Numbered from the stretch's first letter, positions 12,541-26,052 are shown. The stretch is DNA of 64,000 nt from Pseudorasbora parva (GCF_024679245.1 NC_090176.1:48120615-48184614), one strand, 5' to 3'. Numbers and translations: made by a program. Notes: a model not told the origin generated them from the letters alone.

Positions 12541-12559
12541 TACTTGAGACGCCATTTCA

Positions 12560-13901
<1,342 letters not shown>

Positions 13902-13904
13902 CTT

Positions 13905-14150
13905 ACTATCTTTGTGGGGACTACATAGACGTAATGTTTTGTTTTAATTACTTTACAAACTGTATATTCTCTCTCATAACATTAACCCTACTCCTAAACC
14001 TGCCCATTACACAAAACTTTCTGCATTTATACATTTTCAAAAAAACTAATTCTGTGTGATTTATAAGCTTGTTTCCTCCTGGGGACCTCAAATTAGGTCC
14101 TCACGGTGACACGAGTCAGTGCGCATTCAGGTTGAAGTCCCCACCGGGAT
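13905..14150 (+). repeat. GGGGAC-type repeat, copy 2
   Basis: Starts TTTGTGGGGACTACATAGACG and has GATTTATAAGCTTG and TGGGGACCTCAAAT. Same orientation as copy 1, the two being separated by the CA array. Confidence 0.75.
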
Positions 14151-14167
14151 AGAAAAACATGATATCT

Positions 14168-14246
14168 CAGACACACACACACATGCACACATGCACGCGC
14201 GCACGCACACACACACACACACACACACACGCACGCACGCACGCAC
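14168..14246 (+). repeat. CA/CG-interrupted microsatellite
   Basis: CA dinucleotides mixed with GCACGCACGC stretches. Confidence 0.85.
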
Positions 14247-14529
14247 ACGTCTGTATGTCTTTTTAATTTCTCCTTAGGAGTAACATATATATATATATCT
14301 TACCGTTTGACAACAACTGTCTCACTTTAAAACACATTTATGCATTAAACACTGCATTCAACCATTGCATCCTGTATTTAAAACAGTAGCATATGCTACT
14401 GTCATGTCCTAGTGTTTTAACACACATTTGAGACAAATTATATTCTTAAATAAAACATAATTAAGAACTCAGTTATGCTCCTGATCAATAAAATTCTCAC
14501 ACAAATTCAAATAAACAAAAACACACACT

Positions 14530-15960
14530 CCAAGCTTAAAGTGCACTGGATTGGTCTCGGTTGCTCAATCTCCTGCGGACGGAGTCAAAGGGTTCCCACC
14601 CCTCCTTCTGGCTGGCTTTAAACGAGCCGTCGAGGCGAAGCGCGCCCTAGTCTGATCTGCATATGAGTAATATTCATGTGTGCGACGCAGCCAACACAGT
14701 CGCCCTCCTCTGTTGATTCATATTACGTAAATCACACAAAGAATACTGCGTTAAGCATTTGGGAGGAAGTTCTTTGTATATGTGAATGCAGCCTTCACCT
14801 CAACACAAACCTGCATTGACATTAATATTAATGACTATGCTAATGAGCGCGGCTTGATGGGGGGACACTTATTCATATTAGATTCATTAATGTAATGAAT
14901 TCATGGCATTATCAGAGACCGTGTTCCGGCGTCCTTGATATGCAATGAGGGTTTAAAAGACCAAACGTACGGGAAGATAGGTGTGTCTAAGCTAAGCTTA
15001 TATAATGTGCCGGGTGGGCCGAATGTAGATTTTCATAACACATGTAATGTTCGACATTAAACAAAACAGGCCGAAACTGAGTTAATTTGCATCGGCCTCC
15101 GCCTGTAAGACGAGCTAAACTGCTTACCACCATTCAAAAACGATATCTCTCCGAAAGGGCCCAAATATGAGGGTGAAACCAATTTAACTAGTGGCCACCA
15201 AAGTCGTTAGCGGAGTGATCAGCATTGAGATTCGGCCCGTGTAAGCCTCTTATCAACGGCGCTGTAGAACTCTGCCTCAGTTCTGAATTTCAGAGATATA
15301 GCAATACAATAAATTTGACATTTTAAAGCTTTGGCTTTACTTGTTAATTAGAAACTCATTTCAAATTGAACTTAGGGAACTTAATAAGTGCGTATTTGGA
15401 TCGAGGACTGTTTCGAGCAGGAAAAAGGAGGAGGGGGGGGGTGGAAAAGATCTGAGCGCCTACTTTCATATGAGATTGACTAAAGGTCTAGAATTCTGGG
15501 TCATTTTATTTAACTCCTAATCAAGAGGTATTCCAGGTGGGTTCCTTTTTAAGGTGATTTATGGCTGTCATATTGCAGTTTAATTTCGGTGTGGTATGAA
15601 TCCATGCTCTTTTCATTTAGCTTAATATCACGGAGCCCGTGCTGCATTATCTCTAACCATTAAACAAAACGTGCACGGAAGTCGGTCTGGTAAATTGACA
15701 GAGTCGGGGAGGAAAAAGAAATCACGTTTTTGTAGCCGACGAAGGCCAACGAGCGTGAGGCATTTGGCATGGAGGAGACGCTCGCTGCTTTGCATAATAT
15801 CTCACTAACAGGCAATTAAATCACTGTCCCTCCTCATCCACAGGTGACTGTGACGTCCCACCTCCAGCAATAAGATGAAAGTCATCTGAACTGCTCCGAA
15901 CGGACTTCACTCTAAATGCCCGTCTTTGAGAATGCAAGATTTCCAGATCTAAATTTGAAA
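14530..15960. other. low-repeat island, candidate conserved non-coding cluster
   Basis: The longest stretch here that looks free of repeats. It has many homeodomain-type cores (TAATTAG, CTAATGAG, TTCATTAATG) and moderate GC. No reading frame is convincing. The block resembles regulatory DNA around developmental transcription-factor genes, but this is an inference from texture. Confidence 0.4.
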
Positions 15961-16010
15961 GTGAAAGGGGACCTTCTATGCCCCTTTTTACAAAATGTTA
16001 TATAAGTCTT

Positions 16011-16361
16011 ACACTGTAAAAAATTTGTGTTGTTTTTTTGTTGGTTTAACTTTAAAAAGTAAGTAACCTGGTTGCCTTAAAATTTTGAGTTTATTGAAAT
16101 TAAAAATTTGAGTTGATACAATGAAGGAAATTTGTTTAATAAATAGAAACTCAAAATATTATTGTATCTAAACTAAATTTGATAAATCATGAAAATAGCA
16201 CTATTTGACATGTTTCACCGTGTCATCAGAAATAAAACACACACAATTACCCAATACGCTTACAAAATATTTTAATAAAGGTTGTTGAATCTCAAAAAAT
16301 GTAAATTTTATTAACTCAAAATTTTAATTTCAATGAACGCAAAATTTTAAGGCACCCAAAA
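16011..16361. mobile_element. MITE nested in the composite element
   Basis: Begins ACACTGTAAAAAATTTG, then GTTGGTTTAAC and GTAACCTGGTTGCCTTAAAATTTTGAGTTT. The right end carries the complement-like ACTCAAAATTTT and AAATTTTAAGGCACCC. The host element is split exactly here. A related, shorter copy is at 46390-46537. Confidence 0.7.
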
Positions 16362-16734
16362 TGCCCCTTTTTGTGTGGACGCAAAAAAAACACTGTTTTC
16401 ATGTGTGTATCTTTAAATACAAATGAGCTGCTTCTCCCCGCCCTCCTTTCCAGAAGTGGGCTGTGCCTTTAGAGCTCATTCTGCGCATACTCTGGAAACA
16501 ACCAGAGTTTTTGCAATGTAGTGTTGTTAAAATATAGATTTTTCGATACATATGGATACCGAAGCGCTTACAATACTAATTTTCCGCATAATAGATACAC
16601 AATACTAACACTCCCTCTCTACATTTGCGCCAGAATTTTATGCCAGAATTATTTTACTAATTTCTGCAGATTTTGTGCTTACACCCAAAGTGCATGCACA
16701 TAGAAAAGCATCTCGAGTTTGTTTTCACTACTTA

Positions 16735-16955
16735 TTGCACTTAGTGTACATAAATGCCTGCAGCTGCCCGAGCTGAGCGCTGTGAGTGCGATCCCACCCC
16801 CCATGGATGGGTTGATAACATGCGGATATATTTCCTTCTACTGGCTGAAGTCTTCAGCCTCTGGCCCAAAAATCCTCAAATGACACAAAATGACCATATT
16901 TGAGTCACACTAATTTGCATATTTCCAAAAACAAAATCTGGAAATTGGAAAGGAC
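16735..16955 (+). repeat. fragment of the TTAA-flanked element family
   Basis: Matches the interior of the element at 37947-38719: TGCCTGxAGCTGCC, ATCCCACCCCCCATG against ATCTCCCATCCCCCATG, AACATGCGGA, and CTGGCTGxAGTCTT. The ends are absent, so it is a fragment. Confidence 0.6.
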
Positions 16956-17088
16956 CAGGTTCAAAATTCTTGATTCTATTTGTTGACATATTAGATGAGA
17001 GAGCTTTTACAGAGGGGATTCTGGATATCTTATTTTTTGCTTTAGTTAATTATAGAATACTGACAATAGCCTTGAAAAATCAATTTTC

Positions 17089-17092
<4 letters not shown>

Positions 17093-17152
<60 letters not shown>
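17093..17152. repeat. TA microsatellite
   Basis: (TA)n of about 29 copies, self-complementary. Confidence 0.95.
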
Positions 17153-17155
<3 letters not shown>

Positions 17156-18599
17156 TATATCAACAAATCCCTCTGTAAAAGCCTTCACAATATAGTTAAG
17201 TATAAGACTGGAAAAGTTGGTGCTTGTAGATACTACTGAAGTGGAAATATCTAACTCTGAGTGTGAAAAAAAACTCATTTTGAGAAAACGGCCTTTAAAG
17301 TTTTGTATTGTATAATTGCATACATTTCCCCCAACCTAAAAACAAAATATATTTTCACTTCATTTATATCAGCAGTGTATAACATTTAAAACATATATAT
17401 GTAAATTAATAAATTAATAAATTATTAATAGCAAAAGCCTTATGCTGAAGAGAACTACCTTAACAATCACACATAACAGTCACAAACACAGCAAAAAACT
17501 GTCCCTGTTGGCTGTATGTCCATATATAACTATTTGAATTTAATTCTGACAGGGTTTCGTCATCTAATATGTTGTTGTTTACTTTATTTTTATCATCTCT
17601 TGCCACTTTGTCCTTTCTGTGAGCGTTTATGAGCTTATTTCTGCTTTGTCTGCATTTTCTCTCAGGCGGAGAATACACAAGGAAACGGCAGCCGGCAACA
17701 CGTATGACGTAGAGTGAAATTCACATCGGCCAATCAGATGTGATTTTCGGCAGCAAACTTTCGCGGTTGGTTAGTTCTACAAAGGAAATGGTCATATTTG
17801 GATTAGATAGTCTCATACACAGCGCTGATAGTTTTACAACGATACCAGGCATGACATGTTTCTGTGAATGGAGACGGCACGGGAGCTCGCGTTAGAATAA
17901 CGTTTGATGATTTCCGGTAGAACTCTAAAGGCGCAAGTTGACAAAATATAGTGAATTAACCACATTAATGTGTAATGTCGACATATTTTTTATTTGGACA
18001 TGAAAGCTTACATGTTAAGGGAGCAAACTGGCCCAAAATCTCAAAATTGGCCACTGCATGTGCATAAAAAAACGATGTTTTCACCTGCCGTGTCTCGCCT
18101 TAAGTGAAAGTAAACAGTTGAGAAAGAAAACGCAGGTGTAACAGTATAATGGTTCCGTGCATCAGCTCTTAAAGTGACAGCAGCCTAAAAAAACCTGCTG
18201 CTAAACTATGAGATAATATATGAAATATGTAAATGAGTTTTTCCCCATGGTATCAATGTCAAAATTGTGACCAGTGAAAACACTGTGTGGCTAGTAACTT
18301 TAAAAAAACACTAGCCACAGTGGCTGGTGAGCAAAATTTAATATCAAGCCCCGATCACAATTTATGGAAAATGCGAACGACTCATTTGTGGGTGGATTTT
18401 TACCATTGTATAGGATGGCTGTGTACACACTGCCAACACACATTCACGTTCAAACACCAAATGTGAATTCTGCAGGTCCCCTTCAATGCCTGGAATGTAC
18501 AGAAAGTGCAATAGTACACCGGGTTTTATTAAGTTGATATATTTTATGCATGTAATTTTAAATATATATTTTTAATTGCTTGATTGAGTTTAATGTACT

Positions 18600-19390
18600 T
18601 CGGGAGCAAAACAAAAATTGTGAGACCTGAATTTATCCATCAGCATTCGACTGGATTGTGAAAAATGGGCATTACTTACCAGGATGGAGCCTGATGGCAG
18701 TAAAGTAGGAGACATTTGTGACGTCAGATGGGAAGCGAGCTGTAATGGAGAAAGTCATTACATTTTGATCAAAGGACACTTTTTTTTTTTTTTTTACACA
18801 CAATAGCATGTAAAATAAAACCAGGAACAAGCATTAAAAAAGAAAATAGGGTCAGGTTTGATTTCATGTTGAAATGTTAAAGAAATTTTCAGATTAAATG
18901 CTCCAGTAAACTCGGATAATAATATCACAGCCAGGCTGAGCCAAGTGTGCTGAAAAATGCCTAATTAACACAGATCCCTCCTGTAGTTTCTCAAACTGCC
19001 ATCAGATGTAGCATCGCTGGCCCTGCTACCCCCTCGCAGGGATCATCCCACCCCACAGCGAGGGCCGCTGCATGGGGGGAGCTCCATCATTTTACCTCAG
19101 CGCTTCCCACCACCTCCTCACTAATGGCTGCTGGGACTATCCAATCAATTGTGTCTCTATTATGGTGTAAGACTTTAAAATCAGCTAGTATTATTATAAC
19201 ACCAGTCAAATTACACAGGTACAATCTTTTGCCTTTTCGTAGGCCTGATAAAGAGTCAAAATTCAATTGACTAGTCTTTCCAAAAGTGTTATAACTTCAT
19301 TTATGAGCAGTTAGTGATTAAAAATCACAGAGGTGAAGCAAATTAAGGCAATTTTAAGATCAGATATATGGCTCTGGGTCTTTAAATTTA
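18600..19390. other. low-repeat island around a candidate exon
   Basis: Sequence without repeat signatures surrounding the exon-like segment at 18680-18739. It contains a T-run at 18779-18795. Confidence 0.35.
18680..18739 (-). CDS. candidate internal exon (60 bp), gene not recognised
   Basis: On the minus strand an acceptor, TTTCTCCATTACAG, precedes the segment and a strong donor, GTAAGTAATG, follows it. It is 60 bp, so it preserves frame. Two frames are open. One, entered after one base of a split codon, reads RFPSDVTNVSYFTAIRLHP and ends with one base left over. The other, entered in phase 0, reads LASHLTSQMSPTLLPSGSIL. The first has more core hydrophobic and aromatic residues and looks more protein-like. 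It is phase-compatible with the candidate exon at 48197-48228, which ends one base into a codon. I do not recognise the protein. It could be a chance pair of splice-like sites in conserved non-coding DNA. Confidence 0.4.
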
Positions 19391-19569
19391 TTAGGGAAAC
19401 GTAACGTAATGCCTAAACTTGTGTAATTTTATGGATGACATGTATATTTATCAGTTACTCTATGAATATGCAATGTTTCATTTGAATAAAATGATAAAAA
19501 CATAATAGCAAATGTTATTGTAATGATTAGTAATGTTAGTAAATGGGTTTTAAAAGCAGGAGTTTGTGC

Positions 19570-19728
19570 ACTAAAAATGCTGTGTTGTTTCAACCCATGT
19601 TTGGGTCAAATGTGGACAAACCCAGCCATTGGTTTAAACTTTTAAATTCAATGTTTAAACCCAGAGGTTGGTTTGTCCATATTTGACCTAAACATAGGTT
19701 GAAACAACACAAGCATTTTTTAGAGTGT
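19570..19728. mobile_element. foldback MITE
   Basis: The left arm GTTGTTTCAACCCATGTTTG near 19586 pairs with the right arm around 19684-19712 (AAACATAGGTTGAAACAAC). Inner motifs AATGTGGACAAACCC and GGTTTGTCCATATTT also pair. Nearly the whole element folds into one hairpin. Confidence 0.8.
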
Positions 19729-19729
19729 G

Positions 19730-20700
19730 ATATAATAAATATCTGATATTACACACTGACTAAAACACATGATTTTGATTAGAAAGCTTTCAGTGTGAAA
19801 ATATACATGAATATTGACAAGAGTAAGTAACCCTGTATAACTGACCAATCACTAGGAAAATATTACCATTACCATACCATATCTCATAAAAAATAACACA
19901 GCAAATGGGTTCTTGACGTGACAAGGTATTTTCACTGTCAAACAAGATAAAAATGAATATAATTAGTAATAATAATTAATGTCATCATTTAAAATGCAGT
20001 AAATGGTTAAACATTTATTTGTATTACATGGACCTGTTGTCATAAAATCTGCTGTTATTAGATTTTTTAATTTTTTGATCCAAATTTCCTATGGTGTGAC
20101 TGTCTCAAGCATGGTACTGTACATAACTTTTATAAATAAAAAAGAAAAGCATACAAATGTTAAAAATTCCTCAGACAGTTTAGTAAATGGCAATCATTTT
20201 TTTCATCCATATATTTCTAAAAGTGTAGGAACTTGATACCTTTTGTAACTGAAAAGCGAACACCATATATCCTGATTTTAAATCGGGCAATTACACTGAC
20301 AAGCTTAGTTGACGGACCCCATTCAAGGTATTGATAATAATATTAACTTTTTTCTTCACAAGTGATGTTTAACAAAAAAAGAAAAAGCATTTTTACTGCT
20401 AATTTGTCAACAACCCAAATACATTTGTGTCTGTCCCTGTATTTCAATGGCTAAACTTAAATATATATACCGGTATGTTTCCCATCATTAGAGATCTGTT
20501 TCTCATTTGTTGCTACTCAATGGCATTTTTCCCTATTCTATTCTATAATATCCAAACCCATCCAATTGATATTCTCTTAGTAACAACTAAAACAACAACA
20601 CAACACTTTCCTGTTTCATTCACACCAATGCTGTGCTCCTATTTTGTCTCCACATCATTTTTATAAGTAGGCTACACAAAAAAGCATTATATATAAGAAA
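19730..20700. other. AT-rich non-coding stretch
   Basis: No recognised gene or repeat boundary. The open frames here are short and lack splice or start context. Confidence 0.3.
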
Positions 20701-21130
20701 AGATGGCGATTAAAAGTTATTTTGTCAGGCCTGAAACGCTTGTAAAACAGTAAATGGCGTCAGTTACAGAGCTCTTTTGTTGCACTGCTGCCCTTCACAA
20801 TAAAATTACAGTATCTTCCCGCGCATATGAAATATATGATTAGGGCAGCTGTTAAAAATGGCGGCCTTCACAGAGAGTGAAAAAGTGACTCTCATTCTTA
20901 AAGATGGATGGGCTGCACTTCGAAGCCACTGAGCGTTTATTTAAAGCCGTGGGATTGTTCGTGAAGGATAATTCTGGTCAGCAGTAGGTATCCGGTTCGG
21001 AGGGAAAGGAGGACCACCGCCAGGCGCATGACAGTGATGGAGCGCGCAAACACACACGCGCAGATTCATCTTGAGCCGCGGGGGCGAGTGGAGACACGTA
21101 CACGCGCGGAGAACTGTTTGTTACCGCACA
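20700..21130. other. low-repeat island, possible conserved non-coding DNA
   Basis: Includes two ATGGCG-type blocks and a GC-rich stretch with CACGCGCA motifs (21040-21110). No coding support. Confidence 0.3.
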
Positions 21131-21199
21131 CAAACACACTGCGTTTAAACAATAGCTACAGCATCTTGTAAATGAACATAAAAAAGTATGTACATTGCC

Positions 21200-21600
21200 A
21201 TTAAAAAAAGTTATGGCCAGTTTGAAATGCTCACTATGAATTCATTTGATCAAAACACAGAATGTAATTACAATTTAAAACAACTTTCCTATTTGAATAT
21301 GTATTTTCAGCATCATAAGTCTTCAGAAGTCATTCTAATATAAGTTTTTGCTGCTCAAGAAAAATGTCTTATCATCATCAACATAATGTATATTTTTGTG
21401 GAACCTGTGATACTTTGTCAGGATTCTTTGATAAAGTGAAAGTTCAACAGCATTTATTTCATATACAAATATTTTGTAACATTATAAATGTATTTGCTGT
21501 CTTTTTTGTTCAATTTAATTAATCCTCACAGAACAAAAGTAATCATTCTTTTAAGGAAAAAAATGACCCCAAACTTTTTAACAGTGTAGCCTATCATGGT
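21200..21600 (+). repeat. dispersed teleost repeat (ACCCCAAACTTTTxAAC-type)
   Basis: Landmarks in order: TTTTCAGCATCATAAGTCTTC, AGTCATTCTAATATAAGTTT, TGCTGCTCAAGAAAAATG, ATTTTTGTGGAACCTGTGATAC, CAGCATTTATTTCATATACAA, and GACCCCAAACTTTTTAACAG. This repeat is frequent in introns and 3' UTRs of cyprinids. Related copies: 48600-48960 (reverse) and 57765-59135 (split). Confidence 0.8.
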
Positions 21601-22754
21601 CATAAAAGCTCATACAAGAAAACACATCTCGCTAAATACTACAGTAGCTACTGCCTAAACATATAATCCAAACACAGCACAACAAAAATGATCCCTGAAG
21701 CCCTACATAACTCAACTTAAACACTATCAACTCTTCCCATTTTCATCATCAAAACAACACTTAATTTCAATATTTACTCTCCAAATCCAGTCGCATATAA
21801 AGCATGCTGGGAAAGGGAGATCCCCTGGCCAGTTTTCATTTAATGCAAACAAAAATGATCCATGTAGTCCCAAAACAGATGGGTTAAGCAAACAATCCAT
21901 CCTCAAAAAGTGCTTGTTTTGCTGCTTGCTGAATTTACTTAAAATGAGCCCCTTTTAATTAAGTAAATTGATCAGGCAGCAAAACAAACATTCTTTGAGT
22001 AAAAATGTATTGGTTTTAGAGTGACACAAACCAACAAACACCACAGAATGAATCAAATCCATTGCTTACTAATGTTTGTGTTGTTGTTTTCCCTCCAAAA
22101 TGATGTCACTTCCTGTAGGATGATATCAATGGGGAATTGGCTTTTGTTTTAAGGGATTGTATAAAAGACTAATTTACAGACTAATCTATTTTACACATTT
22201 CAGTGATTGCACACAATGAAATGTTACTTTATCTACAATATATTGTCTCCGTCATTTATGTACTGCGATGTTTATGTTAATCAGTGTGCCTTCATTAAAA
22301 CATTGATGTTTCTGGAGAACAGAAGACATGAACGAAGCGTGTGTGTCTCCCTCTCTCTGTATGTGTGTGTGTGTGAAAGTAATAGAAGTATGTATTTGTG
22401 TATTCAAGCTGCCCTCTACTGTTGATTGTCTCAATGACAAGACAAATGTTGATAAGAATAGAGGAGACCTGTTGTCTCTCATCGAGCCGTGTGGAGACAA
22501 ACACTCGCGGAGAGACACAAATGAGCACATGGAGAGCATCATAACTGACACCTGTGTCTGCTCATCTGGTGCCTTTCTGCTGTGTGCAACATTCATCTTT
22601 TTGAGTGAACACATCTGTATAGGGGAGACCGGGGCTAGTTGTCACAAGTCAAAAGTCCAATTACACAAACTCTTGAATCTAGAATTATTTTCATCTAAAA
22701 GTGTGTTTGCATATTGTTTTTTAGTTAATAAATATCAGAGCAAATTTTACATTT
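21600..22754. other. non-coding stretch
   Basis: AT-rich to 22200. From 22330 to 22620 the sequence is less AT-rich and has short open frames on both strands without homology I can recognise. Confidence 0.3.
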
Positions 22755-23671
22755 GTGACCCTAGACCACAAAACCAGTCATAAGTCACACGGGTATACAT
22801 AATTTGTGGCAAAAGCCCACAATACATTGTATGGCTCACAATTATAGATTTTTCTTTTATGCCAAAATTATTAGGATATTAAGTAAAGATCATGTTCTAT
22901 GAAGATATTTTGTAAATTTCATACAGTAAATATAACAAAAATGTATTATTATTAGTAATATGGATTGCTAAGGACTTCATTAGGACAACTTTAAAGGCCA
23001 TTTTCTCAATATATATATTTTTGCACCCTTTGAACTTAAAAAAAAAAAAAAGTTGTGTCTCTGCCAAATATTTTCCTATATTTTAGCAAACCATACAACA
23101 ATGGAAATCTTATTTATTCAGCTTCAAGATAACATACTGACAATTTTTTAACATACTGACAACCATCTTAAAACACAGATGTAAAGAAAGCCACAAGCTC
23201 ATCACAAGTATTTTCCCACAAGTTCTCCACACAATGATGGTAACACACATGCAGAGCTGGAAAGATTACTTACAAATCGTGAATTATTGTTTTTTATGAT
23301 TCAATAACTTTTGATTTAATAACTTAACAGCTTTTCAATAAACTCATGAACCGCAGTGTGGGAAATTACATAATATAATATTTAATGCACTTCTTGTTGT
23401 TGTTGATAAAGAAGGGAACATATTTTCTTCCTCTTTGAATTTTTATATCAGTATGGTACACGATTATTCTACTCAAATCAATGTGATAAACGATTTTGGT
23501 CAAAAGTAATCCAAAAGTAGTCCGATTATATTACCTTAAGGATGTAATGTAATGGATTACGCTTCTAACTACAATTTTTTTAACTACTTATTTATTCAGC
23601 TTCCAGATAATGTAAATCTCAAATTAAAAATAATTGACCCTTATGACTGGTTTTGTGGTCCAGGGTCACGA
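22755..23671. mobile_element. dispersed inverted-repeat element, interrupted
   Basis: The left end GTGACCCTAGACCACAAAAC (22755) and the right end GTTTTGTGGTCCAGGGTCAC (23652-23671) are inverted copies of each other. The interior (CATTGTATGG, CTTTTATGCCAAAATTATTAGG, AAAGATCATGTTCTATGAAG) follows a common cyprinid repeat. It is interrupted between 23132 and 23588, with the host segment TTATTTATTCAGCTTCAAG duplicated on both sides of the insert. Confidence 0.8.
23133..23587. mobile_element. insert inside the repeat, copy 1 of a rearranged pair
   Basis: Flanked by imperfect direct copies of a 22-23-bp host segment (23110-23132 and 23588-23610). The first part (23144-23287) recurs in the same orientation at 23907-24028. 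The second part (23289-23583) recurs in reverse orientation at 24052-24330. It includes CAGAGCTGGAAAG at 23251, which resembles a hAT terminus. Confidence 0.7.
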
Positions 23672-23906
23672 ACGTGTTTTAGATGATTTTATACATAAGT
23701 ATCTGTCAGTGAAAGCAATGGTTTGAAGACTTTGTTACATTTTTTTCTTCAATAGCATAACTATTTATAGATGTAATGCAAGTCACTCATGAATTTTAGG
23801 TTTTATTGATTGAACTTCTATTTACAGTAATACAATGTCTCATTATATAATTGATATAATTACCAACTAATTACCAACCTACCATTAAGGTTTTTTTTAT
23901 TTGTAC

Positions 23907-24334
23907 TTTTTTAACATACTGACAACCATCTTAAAACACAGATGGTAAAGAAAGCCACAAGCTCATCACAAGTATTTTTCCACAAGTTCTCCACACAATC
24001 ATGGTAAGATTACTTACAAATTGTAATTGGTTACCGATTCCAAATCGCTTAACAAAAATTGTAGTTAGAACCGTAATCCATTACATTACATACTTAAGGT
24101 AATATAATCGGACTACTTTTGGATTACTTTTGACCTAACTCGTTTATCACATTGATTTGAGTAGAATAATCGTGTACCATACTGATATAAAAATTAAAAG
24201 AGGAAGAAAATATGTTCCCTTCTTTATCAACAACAACATGAAGTGCATTAAATATTATATTATGTCATTTCCCACACTGCGGTTCGTGAGTTTATTGAAA
24301 AGCTATTAAGTTATTGTATCATAATTTTTTTAAT
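23907..24334. mobile_element. copy 2 of the rearranged pair
   Basis: Repeats TTTTTTAACATACTGACAAC...CCACAAGTTCTCCACACAAT in direct orientation, then continues as the reverse complement of 23289-23583 (for example GTGTACCATACTGATATAAA and CTTTATCAACAACAACA). Confidence 0.75.
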
Positions 24335-24789
24335 AAAAACAATATAAATAAAAAAACTTACAAAAAAACGCTGTTCACTTGCCAACATCAGAGAACTGTG
24401 AACCTGATTTTATTTTATTTAAAAAAAAAAATTTGACTTCATTTTATTATTGACCTAATTTACTTATTAAAATCTCAGGCGGTACTTCAAATAAATATAT
24501 TAGATCAAATACATTTCAGCTGACAAAAAAAAGTTGGAATCCCTGCATTGCATATAAATATGAAATGCCGTAATTTGTAAATTGTAATGGGTTCGAAAGT
24601 CAAAAGCCTTACAAAGACATGGTTAAATAACTGAGTGATAATTCAAATAATAATTATGTTTGTCAGAAGTTAGATATGCACTGAGAAACAGAAGTGAAAC
24701 GATTTCTGTAAATGCAGTGATCAAAAGCTCCAGGCTTTTCATTGACAGACTCATGACCAGTGGCCGGTGTGTCAGTTCCTACGCAGCAG
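24335..24789. other. AT-rich non-coding stretch
   Basis: No recognised feature. Long A and T runs. Confidence 0.3.
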
Positions 24790-25163
24790 TTGTCTGGCTA
24801 TCACCAGACCAAGCTCAGTTTACGATTGAACATTGGTCTGGTTAGTCTGCTCTGTATTTTCTACTGCACAAGAGGCCTGATAAACGAGCATAGTTCAAAT
24901 GACTCCGTATGCAATTGGATAGTCCTACAACCAATCAGACCACAAGAGGCGTGATCAACGGTCAACGACCCATCGTTTCTTTATCCGTCATTGTGTTAAA
25001 CCCGCCAATAGCGTGCCAGGTGTATAAGCCAGTCTGTGAATAGTTACCGCAAAAGTGTAACAGAAGCAGTAGAAATGAATGTACAGGTTTCCAGACTGAG
25101 CTGCAGGGCGAAATCACATCGCCGGCAGATCAAGCTGGGATTACCCAGTCTGCACAGAACACT
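24790..25163 (-). repeat. dispersed repeat, longer copy of 10785-11031
   Basis: Starts TTGTCTGGCTATCACCAGAC and ends ATTACCCAGTCTG. It is the reverse complement of the sequence nested in the hAT element at 10.8-11.0 kb, with about 120 extra bases (25015-25105). It carries a CCAATCAGACCACAAGAGG block that is loosely shared with the element at 57218. Confidence 0.8.
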
Positions 25164-25285
25164 AAAATAATGCAATAAGCATTAACTTGGATGGAACATA
25201 CAAACCTAATGTGCATATAACTGTAAACAGAAAACTAACAAACAGTTATTTACATCAAAAACGATCAAATGTGAGTGGTCAGACA

Positions 25286-25522
25286 CACTCTTTAAAATAA
25301 AGGTTCTTTATTGGCATCGATGGTTAAATAAAGAACCTTTAACATCCACTAAACCCTTTCATTGCACAAAAGGTTCTTTATAGTGCATTCTTTGGATTAT
25401 TAAAATGTTTTTTACACTAAGAAAAACCTGTTTTTTTAAAGACATTTTCACTGAAAGGTTCTTTGGAAAACTAAAAAAGGTATAACAAACTATAACGTTT
25501 GGAACCTTTATTTTAAAGAGTG
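25286..25522. mobile_element. MITE with perfect 21-bp terminal inverted repeats
   Basis: The left end CACTCTTTAAAATAAAGG... (25286-25306) is exactly complemented at 25502-25522. The interior repeats the phrase AAAGGTTCTTTA on both strands. This family is common in cyprinid introns. Confidence 0.85.
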
Positions 25523-25639
25523 CAGGGAATTTTGGGAATGTCAATTTACTGCTTTCACCGTAAATTACAAGATGACTTCAAAAAAAACAGTAACATTTTT
25601 CCCATTAGATTTATTTCTTCACTGTGTACAAGGTAAGGA

Positions 25640-26052
25640 AACGTACTGTTACCCAATTAACCTTAACCTTTTACCATTAAAATGACGATGTTTTTTCACA
25701 AACTCTCAGAAAATAAGGTACAAAAGCTGTCACTGGGGTGGTACCTTTTCAAAAGGTTGTTTCTTTTAGGTACCAATATCCACGCTTTAGGTACAAAAGA
25801 GTGCCAGCCCAGTAACAGCTTTTTTTTTGCTTAGTTGGGGACCCTAAATATTCAACTTTATTACTGATCTGCCTGAATTGATTCCACTTAAGAATTGAAC
25901 TGAGCTGGACAATGGCATCCCTGTTTTCTCCAGAGCGGCTGTACAGCCCAAACAAATTCTGTCGCATTATTTTCCTGTTATACTGTGAAGCTGCTTTGAA
26001 ACGATGCGTATTGAGAAAAGCGCTATAGAAATAAAGGTGGCTTGAACCTTTT
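25640..26052. repeat. dispersed repeat with GGTACC palindromes and LINE/SINE-like tail
   Basis: The first part carries GGGTGGTACCTTTTC and related phrases (25690-25810). The second ends GAAGCTGCTTTGAAACGATG...GCGCTATAGAAATAAAG, a tail common in teleost interspersed repeats. Confidence 0.6.

Larger units (their letters stand above)
16510..18355. repeat. dispersed repeat related to 46958-47600
   Basis: Shares AATGTAGTGTxGTxAAAA and AATTTTCCGCA at the left, and AGTTGAGAAAGAAAACGCA..GTGTAACAGTATAATGG and CCCCATGGTATCxxTGTCAAAATTGTG at the right, with the repeat at 46958-47600. The interior here is longer because of further insertions and a TA array. Confidence 0.65.
15964..18483. mobile_element. 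composite DNA transposon with nested insertions
   Basis: The left end AAAGGGGACCTTCTATGCCCC at 15964 is mirrored by the right end TGCAGGTCCCCTT at 18471-18483. The original interior resumes at about 16362 (AAAATGCCCCTTTTTGTGTGG), after a nested MITE. Further insertions occupy about 16510-18355. No transposase frame remains. Confidence 0.65.
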
